NCBI RefSeq assembly: GCF_000224145.3
Contig: NC_020168.2
Location: 3,700,561 to 3,764,560, forward strand
Source of the DNA: Ciona intestinalis
Lineage: Eukaryota; Chordata; Ascidiacea; Phlebobranchia; Cionidae
Length of the DNA stretch: 64,000 bases
Direction of reading: 5' to 3'
Made by a program: the position numbers and the translations under genes. The notes below the pieces were generated by a model that was given only the letters and a program-made list of their open reading frames with translations, had not been told where the DNA came from and made no database searches. Shown here piece after piece: positions 11,026 through 22,550 of the stretch. Within the stretch, counting starts at the first letter, position 1, and each line of letters opens with the position of its first letter.

Positions 11026-14000
11026 TCAAGTTAGCTTCGCTCTCTTCTTTAAGATAGCATTCTCAACAACCTTCAGTTGTTCCAGCAACTCAACTCTTCT
11101 ATTAGCAATAGCAGAACCTTTCTTAGCAGCAGGTTTTGCTCCCGAAATGGCAGCTGCAGGGCGTTTTCTAAATAAAACAATGAATTTGTTACAAACAAAT
11201 ATATACTGTTATATACTTAATATATGCAGCAAAACAATAATAATAATAATCTTTTATTTTGTCTCTTCAATTATGGTAGCGAAGATTTAAAAATGTTTTA
11301 AACGAAAAGACAGGATATAGCGACAAAACAACAGTTGTTAAAACACGCTTACAATTAAAAACACATTTACAATTTGTTGGAAGAAAATAAGCGTGGTTGC
11401 TACACCTAGCGGACAAAACAGGCCATTTATTATAATTAAGTAAAACTTCTAATAGAAACAAAAGTGTACATACCTGCTCTCTCCACTTTTTGTTGCGGAT
11501 TGCTGTGGCTGAAAAATTGAAAAAATACATCAATATTAACAGATAGAATCTATATTTGTATTGAAGACTTGACAACAAACCTTGTTTATAATTGTCATCT
11601 TTACATCTTTCTTCCCCTTTGATGGAACGGCTACTTTAGCTGGTGCTGCATTCTTGGGAGGGCCTTTAGTTGCTGCTTTTCCTGTGTTTATATTTCGATG
11701 AATAAATGTGACTTTTTGTGTGGCGGGGCATAGACAGTTGTTATAACACAAGTGTTCTGTTTCATACATCTCAAACTCACTTGATGTTTATTTTATTAAT
11801 AGACCATTACACACTTACGACTTAGATATAACAAAGAAATCCTACCCTTCACTGTCTTTGAAACTTTCTTCTTTGGTTTATCCTCGTCAGATGAGGAAGA
11901 AGAACCAGATGATGAACTTCCTGAGTCTAAAATAAACATAAATATTTCTTGAAAACTCTAAATACTGCTTATAATTGCGTAAAAGAGAAGGACAAGAAAA
12001 AGTTTAAGAATGCAAGTAGTTTTTTAAACATGAAGAATTGTATAGAAAATGTAAGGCAAGGAATACCTGAAGAGCTGCTTCCAGATTCACTTCCGGAAGA
12101 GTTTTTGCTTTTAGATCTTGACCTTGAACGAGATGCAGAACTATCAGAGTGGGAAAACTCACTACTGCTTGAACTGTCAGTTTTTCTGTGAACAATAAAA
12201 CAAATTCAAAATTTTTGTTTAAAGTTTAAATAGTAAAACTAACGTCACTTTAAAAAAAATCACAGCAAACTTACTTTTTCTTTGGTTTTACTTTCTTTGC
12301 AACTTGTTTCTTAGCAGGTCTACCACGGTCTGCTGGTGCAGGAGGTACAACTGGTGCAACAGGTACAGCCTAAAACACAAAATATCAAAATGCAAATTTC
12401 CCTACATTTTTTATTGGGTACGCAAAACGAAGGATAAAAAATTTTGAGCTTTTGAATGTTTCGATATATCGTTTTTTTAATATAAATACACAAATTTTTG
12501 AATAATTTTATCGATAGTTTTATTTTTAACCTTTGCTTTTGAAGGTACAGCAGCTGGAGGTTTTGCAGGTTTCGAAGGTTTGGCAACTTTAGCTTTAGTT
12601 GCTGCTTGAGTTGCAACTACTTTCTTAGGTGCTGCCTTCACAACTGCTTTAGGAACTTTGGCAGATTTTCCATTGGATGCTGTAGAAGTAAGGTTTTATA
12701 TATATTTTTGAGGTTTTGTATACAGTAGTGTGGGGAGAGACAGGGCACCTTTTCATTATATTTTTTCGTCCAATTTGGTATTAAAACAGAACATTCAAAG
12801 AAATATAAAATTGTAACTTCATGAATCCCATAGATTATTGTTTATTGTTTAAGACACAATCAGGGTATTTGCATTTGCATATTATGTGCTAAATGTGTCC
12901 CATCTTCCCCACCCCAGTGACCCCACCATACTATATTCCAAGTTCTTAATATTTTGTGCACAAAACATTGAGGAGTATTTACCAGTAAGTGTTGTTTTAT
13001 CCTTACATTTTTGAAAAGTTTTAAAATATAATGAATAATATACAACGTATTCCAAGACTAAAGACTTATTGAGTGAGCGTTAAAGAGAAAAATCATTGAG
13101 AAATATTTACCAATAAGTGATGTTTTAAACCTAATTTTAAAATATAATAATAAAGAGGTTAAAAGCTTTAACATTGAATATTTATAAGTCACTGTTGTTT
13201 TACTCTTTTTAACGAAGGTGTTTTGATGTATAGTATCAAGGTGGTTAAACAAACGTACACAATAAATGCAAGAAACAACGTACCTTCTTTTGCTGGGTTT
13301 GCCTTTTTCTTCTTTAAAACTTTCTTAGTTGATTTGGTTGGAGATGGAGATCTACTTGAACCAGAACTACTGAAGGAACTGAAAGAGAAAGAAATGTAAA
13401 ATTAAATCAGTGTCATTTAACTTTCAAAATGGACTAATGGACTATGCAATAGAACAACCAGGGTTGCGATTTGATTTGCCACTTTGTTTTGCATAAATAA
13501 TAATGTCAGTGGTATAATAAAAAGTCAAACTTTTTATTTTGCCAAGCAATGGAAAGTATACAGAAAACTTGAATCAAAAATGAATTAAAAGTTGCAGAAA
13601 ATCCATTATTTTCTAAGCACAAATGAACTACAAACCTTGATAACGAAGATCTGGAGGATGACCGACTTGAAAAAGATGAAAATGATGAAGATCTGAAAAA
13701 ATATAATTTTCTACAAAACAGTAACTAAGATCAGACTAATTTTTAAAAATGCCAGAGAAAAAGATTTTTTTCTACACAGTGATAATAAAGATTAGATCAA
13801 TTAAAAAATTGCCAAAGAAAAATAACTTTGCAGCAAAATGACAGTTGTTAGAACATGATTTATGTAAAATTATTTGAGCAAAAGGGTCAAATAAAATTGC
13901 GGTTGCTAAACTGAAAGATAGTGAGCATTATAAGTGAAAATAATCCCCACAAAAAGTTAAATGTTTACCTGGAGGATCCTGAGCTGGAGGAAGACGAGCC

Positions 14001-17000
14001 TGATGAACTTCGACCCCGACCCTCCTTGACCTTTTTCTGACGACCTCTTGCCCAGGGGTCACTCCAGTTATCACCTCGCGGGGGTGCAGCAGAAGAAGCA
14101 TCTTGTTTGAAGAGAAATAAATAAATGAATGAAGGTAACTTACTTTTCTCCTTGCGTGGCCGGAAAACAAGTCTTTTTACCACTGGTGTTCTGTTTCATA
14201 CATCTCGTGCCAGCTTACAAGTTAATATGTTACTTTGTGGCCCATTGTGCGTAATTATTTTTTGTTTTTGTATGTGTGGCTGATAATTTGGACAAACCAT
14301 TAGTGACCACTGAGAGCAATTGCTGTATAGTGTTTTGCCCAAGGACATATACACCCACAATGCTAGCAAAAATGAGCCTTGGACCCATTACCTCTGGATT
14401 AAAAGCAGGCGGGCTAACCAACTGTGCTACAGGTTTACAGGGCTGGACGAAATCCAGCAGAGAAAAGTACGGCTAAATGTAATGTTGCCAGCTGGATCTA
14501 CAATTGGTTTACTTACCTGGTTGTTGTTTACGAAACTGACTGCCGGGTATTCCTGGTTGACCAACTGGTACAATACGACTCTCAACCTCTCGTCTGGTGG
14601 GTACATGGGTTTAAATTTGATAAAACATGGTTTTTAAGGGGAATTACCTTTGCTGGCTTGGTGAAAGTCTATTTTCATCCATTGGCCTTCTTTGGTCTAT
14701 TCGCTCTCTTTCTCTGTGGGAGAATGGAAGCATTAAAATTCAATTTTTTTAACAATTTAGATAAAAAAAGATGATCTTGGATTGGATCAAAAACATGATT
14801 TAAAACAGTCTGAAAAAATGAATATCAAAAACTGGAATTAAAAATGATCAAAAAACTGAATCAAAGAGATAATCGAAAAAGGGAACAAAACGATGATTAA
14901 TAACTAGGTCAAAAAATAATCAAAAACTGGATAAAAAAAGAAAAAAAATGGGTAAAAACATGGTAGAGCAATTTCAACCTCATCATGTCCTCCATCCTGC
15001 GATCCCTGAAGTCGCGATCCATCCTTGGACCTCGATCCGGTCGGAAGCCAGGATCACCCCTCATGTGTGGGGGAAGTTCATGGGGTGGGGGGCGGTCCCG
15101 AGGGAACATAGGGGGTCGATCATGGGGGTGCATACCCATGTGTCGGGGTGGGCTTCTGAAATAAATCAATATTTTCATGAAATTTAAAAAAAAACTTAAA
15201 ATTGAAATTAACCAAAAATGAACGATACATAAATAAAAAATAACAAAAAGTTAACAATTTTAAGCAATATTAAAAAAAACTAAAAATTATCTATAAAAAT
15301 AGTTTAAAAATTGTAGCATTATTACTGTAAATTATTAAAAAAAAACTAAAAAATATTTATAAAAAAGAAAAAAATTTTCAAGATAAAAATCAAATTTGTT
15401 TTTTTGTCAATTTTTATCAAAGATTAAATCACCTTCGTTCCATCCCTCTATGATCGTGCATCTCTCGGTGCATTGGATGACCTGGAGGAAACATCTCTCT
15501 TCCTCTTCGTGATGGAGATTCAGGACGCCTGTGTCCTTCCACTGGCTGTGGAGTTTTTGATGATAAGAAAATATATAGATATGATATATGATTAATGATT
15601 ATACAACAGTAAACCAACAATATATGGTTCATAAGGGAACATTATGGTGTATGTATTCGATATTTTCAATTTCCAAATATGTGGCAACGTTTATATTACA
15701 TGATAAGAAAAACTTAATAATTGACATCCAGCTAAAGAAAAAAACAGAATTACTTACATTAATATAAAAGTACAGGGTTAAACATATATGCAGTGATTAC
15801 AACAAGGAGGTTTAAATTCTTACATTTACAATAACATATGTAAAGCTGGTTTCCAGCAAAATTTGGATCAGTATATTTTAAATATACGTCAAGTCATTAA
15901 CTGTTGCTTTGGTCAAAATTTGTTAGTATAAATAAACGAATATATATATATATTTATGAAAACTTGCTTTAGCCACGTGTGACTGGAAAAAAAAAGAGTA
16001 GTTAAATCTGGGATTAGGGATGTTATGTTTTATACACCACTTGTCAGCTTACCAGTTCCCATGAATGTAACTTTGTGTTGTATTTTTATGGCTCACAAAT
16101 TAAACAACCCATCAGTGACCACTAGGCTGGAGCAATTGCTGTTAAGTATCTTGGCCAAGGACACATACGTTAACAATATTAACAACCACGAATTTTTGTA
16201 AACCAGTGATAATTTACTTACTCTTCTTGGTGGAGACCTTGCATCAGTGTCCCTCGTATGCGACTTTTCAAATCTTTTCAGTCTCTTCAGCTCCTCCGGT
16301 GGTGGAACAGCATAGAGATCATCATCATCGAAAGCATCGAACGGATTAAATCCTCTGGAAATTTCAAAAATAACATTTTTACCTTACTTTGAAATGAAAT
16401 GAAAAATAGGTTACTACCATTACAAGGACAAAGATGATTACTAAAAATAGGCAAAAAAACAACTAGAAACTCGTGTCTTAATAAAAGCAAAATTTGGCAC
16501 TTAAAAAAATCCAAAGCAGCAAAAAAAAATCCAAACTAGTTGTATTTTTTTGGTCAATTTAAACCAATTGACCAAAAATTTAATCAAAAAATACCTTGAG
16601 TCTTCCACAAGTGGCTTCTGAGCGATGAAATCTAAATCTCGATCCACATTAAGTTCCGCGTTCAGTGAAATAATTTCACGTTTTCTCATAAAGTCAGGCT
16701 CCTGGACTTTGCGTTGCATGGCACGCCTTCTCATCTGTAAGGGAATGGGTTTGGAAATAAATATTTTGTACAAATAATGTGAAATAGGGGTAAAATGTTG
16801 CCAAACTCTTTAGTGACTAATGTGCAAAAACAAATCAAACATTTTCATTTTCCCCAAGAATCTAAACAAGTTTAAATTTTACTTGTATAGAATAGCATGA
16901 ATTATGTCGGCAATATGTACGTGGAAGAAACCTACTTCTTTAGCATGTCTAAGACCTCGTTCCCAAGCTGTTTCCATCTTTGGGTGGTGCATCATATCAG

Positions 17001-20000
17001 GTGGATGCATTGGTCCAGGTGCCTGTAATAATTAAAGTTCACGATTTAAGATTACCGTATTGATTAAGCTAAATAATTATAAAAAATATAAGATTTTCCA
17101 TTAAAATAAATGGAAATTTAAACAAATGTATAGTAAATAATTTTTAAAAAATGTAAGAATTTCCTCAAACAATAAAAGATTTGCCATTAAAATAAATGGA
17201 AATTTAAACAAATCAAATGTATAGTAAATAATAATAAAAATGTAAGGTTTTCTATTAAAATAAATAGAAATTTAAATAAAACCAGTAATTTGTTGCAGTT
17301 TTAGTACCTTTATTACTTTTGTAATGCTTCCAGTTAAAACCATAACTAGAGGTTCATATGAATAGGCTTAAAATAAATTAAATAATGTATCTTTGTTCTC
17401 AACTTCACATACCCTTGGGTCAAATGGTGGAGGTTCATGTCGGTGCATGAGAGGTCCCGGTTTTGGTTCATCGGAAAACAAGTTATAACCGCCTGTAATG
17501 AAGGATCAAGAAAAAGGGTTACACCCAGTTACTTAACTATAGGTAGACAGTACACACACATCTGGTGTAAATTTCAGAACCTACACATGGTTATTGTATG
17601 GAAGAGGAATGTAACTGACTAACTGCATTACATTTCACTTTTTAGTTAAAACGCTCCCGACTGTTTGTTTTAAGATTCAATCATGTTTTATATTTTTTGT
17701 AAATTATTTATTCAGTTTACCAAACACATGGTTATTGCATGGTAGAGAAATATGTAATTGAAATACATTTCATAATTTAGGTAAAACACTCCTGATTGTA
17801 AATTTTGAGATTCAATCATGTTTTGCAGTTTTTTTGGAAAATATTTTTTAGTTTTAACTGAATAAATATTTTATAAAAAACTGCAAAACATGATTGAATC
17901 TTAAAATACACAGTTTGGTTATTGTATGGTATGGTGTTGTACTTACCTTTATCATTAATACCAGGATGTATGAATCGACACCTATCTGCCCATGTACAGT
18001 TTCCTTTTTCAAAGAACCTGCAAATCTCTCTTGGAACCGCAGGACCCTCTGTGAGTATAAGGTAAATTAATATAACAACTTGTTTCGAACAAGTATATAG
18101 TAGGGTGGGGGAAGATGGGGCATCTTTAGCACATAATATCCAAATATCCTGATTGTGTTTTAAACAATTCGGTCTATGGGAATCGTAAGAATACGATTTT
18201 ATAATTCTTTGAATAGTCGTTGTTAATTACCAAATAGGTTGAGAACCTCCCCACCCTACTATATATATATATATATATGCATGAACCATTAACTTTTTGG
18301 TTTTTATCTCAAATATTTCTATTTAAACAAATATAAATAATATATGTTTTAAAAAGATCACACATGACAGCTAATAATTGATTCTCCTCTAAACTTTGCT
18401 TATAGTTGCACCCATAATACAACACCCCCAGTCAATAAAATGAATTCACCCTCACCCATGGGGTCAATCATCTCCCCATCTTCATAATCATCCGGACAAA
18501 ACCCTGGTAGTTTCTTTGGCTGAAAATAAGGTGTTTAAATAGTTTGCAGCAAACATAATGCTAAATAATAGGACTTACTTTCTCTTCATTGTCACTTTTA
18601 ATTTCACCATCACTTGACTCAATCTGGAAAATAAACATAAATTAGGACATGGGGTAAAAGTAAAATGGTTCTGAAAGTAGGTATAAACTAATATGGATCT
18701 CAGAGATGCTCTCATAAAGTAAAATGGTACTGAAAACTCTGTAACATACACATAAATTATTAACAGGGGTAAACGTAAAATGGTTCTGAAAGTGGGTATG
18801 AACCAATATGGAAACCATAGATGCCCTCATTTAATTCATGTCCCTATTACCCATGAAAGTTGTTGCTGTAGGACCTTATTAAAATAGAAAATAAAATTAG
18901 CACAAAAGTTTAGTTACAAAGTTTAGTTACCTCTCCATCTGACATTTCTTGCTTCACTTTTTTCTTCTCAATCTGGAATAAAAACACAAAAAATATAGTC
19001 AAGAAAAAAAAACAATTTGCTTCTCAATATTTTGTAAAGAAAAAAAAAACTTTTTGGTTCTCAACATTTTGTCTTGTCAGGCTGATTTTTTGGTAAAAAT
19101 CAATTTCAAAAATAAAGATTTCTCGCTATATTTAATATACATCTCCTAGTAAAAGATAGCTTTCCCATATTATCTCAACATAACACAAACAAATTCCCTT
19201 ACTTCAGCAGATTGTGGTATAGGGGCATCTCCCAACTCCCCCAATTCATCAACATCTTCATCATAGTCGAGCTGCTCCATCTCTGGCCTCACATCATCGA
19301 GTCCATAATCAACCTGGGAGTTGCTCCTCACTTCTTCTTTAACATCTTCCTCTTTATCAGAATCGACTGCACAAAGAATGAAAATTTTAGAAAAACCGGA
19401 TTTTAACTAAGAACAGCTTTATATGGGTAAAAGATAGAGAAATGTTTTTTATTGATGTTTTCTATGAATACAGTTTGGGGTCTTAATGTTCCTAGAAGAT
19501 TGAGATATTATTATTGGTGTTTTCCATGAGTACAGTAATGCAAGTTGATAAAGTAGTTGATTTTAACTAAGAACAAAACTTTTTATATGGGTTGGGGTTT
19601 AGTGTAACTAGAAAATTGCAATATTTTTTATTATTGGTGTTTTCTATGAATGCAGTAACGATAAAATTAGATGGGGCAGTTTATTTTTATACAGCTGTGT
19701 AAATAGGTTTTGAGTTCTTAGTACATTTACTGGATCAAGATAAGATATTGTTGCATTCTGTGACACTATTTTTTAGTTACAAAGTACACTATATCTCCCA
19801 ATTGTTAACATTAACATAGTATTGGGATAGATCACCTATTTCACCATCTGATTCATCATCCTCAATTTTCCCATCAGCCAAAACTTTCTCAGCCTCTTTT
19901 TTAACATTTATAATACCAGCATCATTTTCAGCGTCTTTCTCTTGTTCAAGGTTAGACTTTGCATTACATGGACCATCCTCATCAGATTTATTCTCATTGT

Positions 20001-20686
20001 TATCGTCACTTTTTCTATCAAAAACATATTCTTCTTTAACTGTAACTTCATCGCTTTTACTAGGACTATCTTCTTGGTCTACTGTTTGTTCAGTTGATCT
20101 ATCCACAACATTCTCATGGTCACTTGCTTCCAATTGTTCCTCTTGATGGTCATCTGAAAGTTGTTCTTTTGTAGACACAATCATTCCATCCTCTTTATCT
20201 GAATCTGCAGCATCCACAGGATCAGGAGAAGGAATCCCTGAATTCTCTTGATCTGATCCTACTACTCCTTCATCTTTTTGATCCGGGGATGTATCTGGTT
20301 TTCCGTCTTCAACTGAAGTGGCATCTATTTCTTTTTCTTGATCTGGAGATTTATCTATTGCATCATTTTGATCCAAAGGAGCAACATCATCCTCTGCTGA
20401 ATCCAGTGCACGATCTTCATCCTCTTTATTCTGTTCCTCTAAAGTTTGCTCTTCCTGCATCTTCTCAGCAGGACTTTCTGCATCTTCTATCAAAGGATCC
20501 GATTTATCTTCTTCCAGTAGGGCTTGCTTTTCATCAATAGTTGGAGCATCAGATAAAACTGGAACCTGATAAAAATATTACCAACTGAAACTGGGCACTT
20601 TATTGAATTGGTAACATTTCTACTACATTTACCTCAGAGATGGTTTCATCGATTTTCTCATTTTCCTTTTTTATGGGTGAGTCCAT
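11026..20686 (-). CDS. ZC3H18: zinc finger CCCH domain protein 18 (NHN1) orthologue
   Basis: Twenty-five exons sum to 3081 nt, or 1026 residues, all in phase. High to low: 20633-20686, 19836-20565, 19203-19366, 18931-18972, 18579-18623, 18456-18519, 17947-18048, 17413-17492, 16936-17022, 16595-16734, 16222-16354, 15433-15545, 14979-15155, 14648-14713, 14517-14593, 13969-14101, 13636-13692, 13284-13378, 12531-12679, 12275-12369, 12067-12185, 11846-11926, 11581-11681, 11474-11508, 11026-11167. Residues 1 to about 330 are acidic. PGFCPDDYEDGEMIDPM leads to a CCCH finger, C376-x7-C384-x5-C390-x3-H394. Then come AWERGLRHAKE, basic and Pro-rich segments, DNWSDPWARGR, Ser/Arg-rich and Lys/Ala/Pro-rich tracts, KDVKMTIINK, and the end RRVELLEQLKVVENAIL. 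This order matches vertebrate ZC3H18, a nuclear factor linking the cap-binding complex to the NEXT/exosome pathway. The role is inferred from the family. Donor GTTGAA of exon 14979-15155 is weak. Confidence 0.93.
11228..11440 (-). repeat. (ATT)n-tailed interspersed repeat (third family)
   Basis: It starts with an (AAT)n tract and contains GTCTCTTCAATTATGGTAGC, GCGAAGATTT, GACAGGATATAGCGACAAAA, CAACAGTTGTTAAAACACGC and AATAAGCGTGGTTGC. The same blocks recur at 37083-37275 and, inverted, at 53255-53437. The simple-repeat end and fixed body suggest a SINE-like element, here antisense. Confidence 0.75.
11697..11778 (-). repeat. SINE tail fragment
   Basis: Minus-strand copy of the SINE body (GTGTGGCGGGGC, GTTATAACACAAGTGTTCTG, TTTCATACATCTC in plus orientation) in a ZC3H18 intron. 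Confidence 0.7.
12722..12953. mobile_element. palindromic MITE
   Basis: Ends AGTAGTGTGGGGAGAGACAG and CATCTTCCCCACCCC, followed by a second CCCCACCATACTATA. Interior blocks are as in the other copies. The right end looks duplicated. Confidence 0.75.
12960..13260. repeat. diverged local duplications in a ZC3H18 intron
   Basis: The segment TTTACCARTAAGTGRTGTTTT plus an ATATAATAAT run recurs two or three times with divergence. No coding or splice signal is seen. Confidence 0.4.
14107..14442 (-). repeat. near full-length tRNA-derived SINE next to a splice acceptor
   Basis: Read on minus it starts with a tRNA-like head, with A-box-like CAGTTGGTTAGCCCGCC and B-box-like GGGTCCAAGGC. The middle follows (CATTGTGGGTGTATATGTCC, CAATTGCTCTCAGTGG, TTGTCCAAATTATCAGCCAC), then the common tail GTTCTGTTTCATAC (plus sense) and a (CATT)n-like 3' end. 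It lies in a ZC3H18 intron with its tail running almost to the next exon's acceptor. Confidence 0.8.
14780..14960. repeat. A-rich low-complexity repeat
   Basis: Degenerate units around ATCAAAAACTGG and GATCAAAAAACTGAATC repeat several times in a ZC3H18 intron. Confidence 0.5.
16012..16195 (-). repeat. SINE, 5'-truncated
   Basis: Minus-strand SINE body in a ZC3H18 intron: CTTGTCAGCTTACCAGTTCC, TTTTATGGCTCACAAATTAA, ACAACCCATCAGTGACCACT and CTTGGCCAAGGACACATACG in plus orientation. The head is degenerate. Confidence 0.7.
17088..17290. repeat. three-copy tandem repeat with small hairpins
   Basis: About 65-bp units in a ZC3H18 intron, each with CCATTAAAATAAATGG (self-complementary ends), GAAATTTAAACAAAT and GTATAGTAAATAAT. 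The third copy is the most diverged. Confidence 0.65.
17588..17940. repeat. tandem and inverted repeats (possible small palindromic element)
   Basis: ACACATGGTTATTG...ATGG and GATTCAATCATGTTTT recur directly. A large inverted repeat pairs GATTCAATCATGTTTTGCAG (near 17811) with CTGCAAAACATGATTGAATC (near 17880). It lies in the intron between the finger exon and the next exon of ZC3H18. Confidence 0.6.
18098..18266. mobile_element. palindromic MITE
   Basis: Ends GTAGGGTGGGGGAAGATGGG and CTCCCCACCCTACTATATAT, interior blocks as in the other copies; followed by a (AT)n tract. Confidence 0.8.
18630..18840. repeat. local tandem duplication in a ZC3H18 intron
   Basis: AAGTAAAATGGTTCTGAAAG, GGTATAAACTAATATGG and GATGCTCTCAT recur about 120 bases apart with divergence. 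Confidence 0.6.
19400..19670. repeat. tandem duplication in a ZC3H18 intron
   Basis: GATTTTAACTAAGAACA and the GGTGTTTTCTATGAATACAG block recur with a spacing of about 150 bases. Confidence 0.55.
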
Positions 20687-22550
20687 GGTGTACAAGTTGT
20701 CACCGATAAAATTATATCCAATACCTGTTGATGGTAGAGTTAAATGAGCAAGTAGCTTAGTTAGAAACAAGCAATAAACAAATAGTATCGACAACACAAA
20801 CCATGAAGATCCCAGGATTTGCTTGAATGCCAATCTGTTGTTAAACAGAAGGGGCATTTTTGACTGCAATGCTAGAATTTACTTTTGCTTTGGTCTCATC
20901 AGACCAGTACAGCACTGCAAACTGATATTTCATTTGTTGTACAGTGGTTGTAATGGTATGATGAGACTTAAGCTTGTTTTTTAATGGTTCGGCAGTAACA
21001 AATGAACCAACAGTCAGTCTAACTTAAATATCTGTTTCTAGGTTAAGACTAGCAACTTTTACCCTTATTATCTGCACTTTTACACTGCCTAACAGCTACA
21101 TTAAGCAGGTAAATGAGAAAACTTTGATTTCAGAAACAGTAACAATTTGGTTTAGTGACTCCATTAGCAGAATACAAGAGTCACTTGAGGCAAAAACGAA
21201 CCATAAACCTAACCAATTCCAATTAACAACATAGAGATGTAAAAATTAGCATATTATATCAAGAGTGGCATTTAATTTGAATTGGTAAAGTGAACTGTTC
21301 GTTTTTGCCCCGACATTTGCAGAAAGCAAATGATTTCCATCTCCAATTCCAGAACCTGAGGCTGAAACAATAAAAATTTGATATTCAATAACAGGTAAAA
21401 CTAGATTTGTCAAAAAAACAGTCAAACGAAACATAGGATTATAAAATGGTTATTGTGATGTGCTATGAAAATATAAGTGAGACTTTAATGTGTGTTATGT
21501 GCTGATCTTCCTTTGCTATGTCGAAACTGGTTGACCACACTAGTAATAATTATCTCTTCTGACCATTTCGCTTTAATTACTGCTCTCTTACCATTTTGCA
21601 GCTACTGAGCTTACATCTTTTTAAATGTTTTTAATATAATATATTTTGTTTGCTTTTTCTAATGTTAAATATTTCACAAAAATAGTTACACTCTCTCTAA
21701 ACTAATTAAAGAATGTACTGTAAGGTTTTATTTTACATTTTGTGGGTAAAGCACCGTGCAACGTAAATGTGATTCGTATTCTACGACTAAACTACGTTCT
21801 TACTCAAGTGCAAATTAACTTATTACATGAACATGTGCAGTATTAAAAAATAACAAAAATTTAGCAACGAAAAGGAAGTCACAGTTAAAACGCACACCAT
21901 ACACGAATTGATAGAATAAAATTTACCGTATTTTTCGTTGTTCTAATGAAGAAAGATTCGCAATTTCTTCTTGTAACTGAAAACGAACATCCACTGACAA
22001 CCACTTCGCAATATGGGATTAAACAACCCGATTTTTTCGTATTGTAGTTCTGGCACCACTATGCACTTTCTTCTTCGGCAGCACTTTTGCCTTTTTTCCT
22101 ATCTTCTGTTGATCAGGCGAGGCACGACCACGCACCGTGGTTGTTTCTTCGCCATTACCATACGTATACGCCATACGGTTTTACATTTAGGGAAAGAAAG
22201 TTTCTCACATCTTTTAGTGAGTAGCCATGCTTTGATACCAATAGGCTGTAAAGGTTTTGATAGAAAAGTAATTCATTTTTCTAGTTTTTTTTATCATCAA
22301 ACAGGGAACAGGCGTTTACAATAGACGTATTATATTGGCATAAGCCCTAGCTTAAGCCGTAGGCCCTTTATGGCCCTTAAAATAATTGTATGTTGACGTT
22401 GTTGAGCCGTTGAGCGCACAATGGTTCAAGTTTACTATATTATATTATACCCTTTACGAACGTTTAAACCTTTACTTATGTTTAAACTTATAACCCTTAC
22501 ACAGGTTGACAGGTACTTTTAATAAACTAATAAATTTTCATAAGAAAAAA
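20687..22550. other. divergent promoter region between ZC3H18 and MFSD10-like gene
   Basis: About 1.9 kb between the start codons of the minus-strand ZC3H18 and the plus-strand transporter. It should hold both promoters and 5' UTRs. A minus-strand segment near 21925-21985 ends in a plausible donor (ACG-GTAAAT) and might be an untranslated first exon of ZC3H18. No TATA box or repeat is convincing, and no protein domain is seen in the short open frames. Confidence 0.5.

Noticed and set aside
14142..14183. exon-like segment (CCAG acceptor, GTAAGT donor) in ZC3H18
   Set aside because: It lies wholly within a SINE tail whose sequence recurs elsewhere. Skipping it keeps the frame from 14517 to 14101 and matches the ZC3H18 order.
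21246..21434. minus-strand frame upstream of ZC3H18 with a TTTCAG acceptor
   Set aside because: No donor, start or homology joins it to MDSPIKKENE, which already has a good start. It could be untranslated sequence only.
22013..22324. plus-strand 103-codon ATG frame between ZC3H18 and MFSD10
   Set aside because: No recognisable domain; His/Phe/Leu-rich chance composition in a promoter region.
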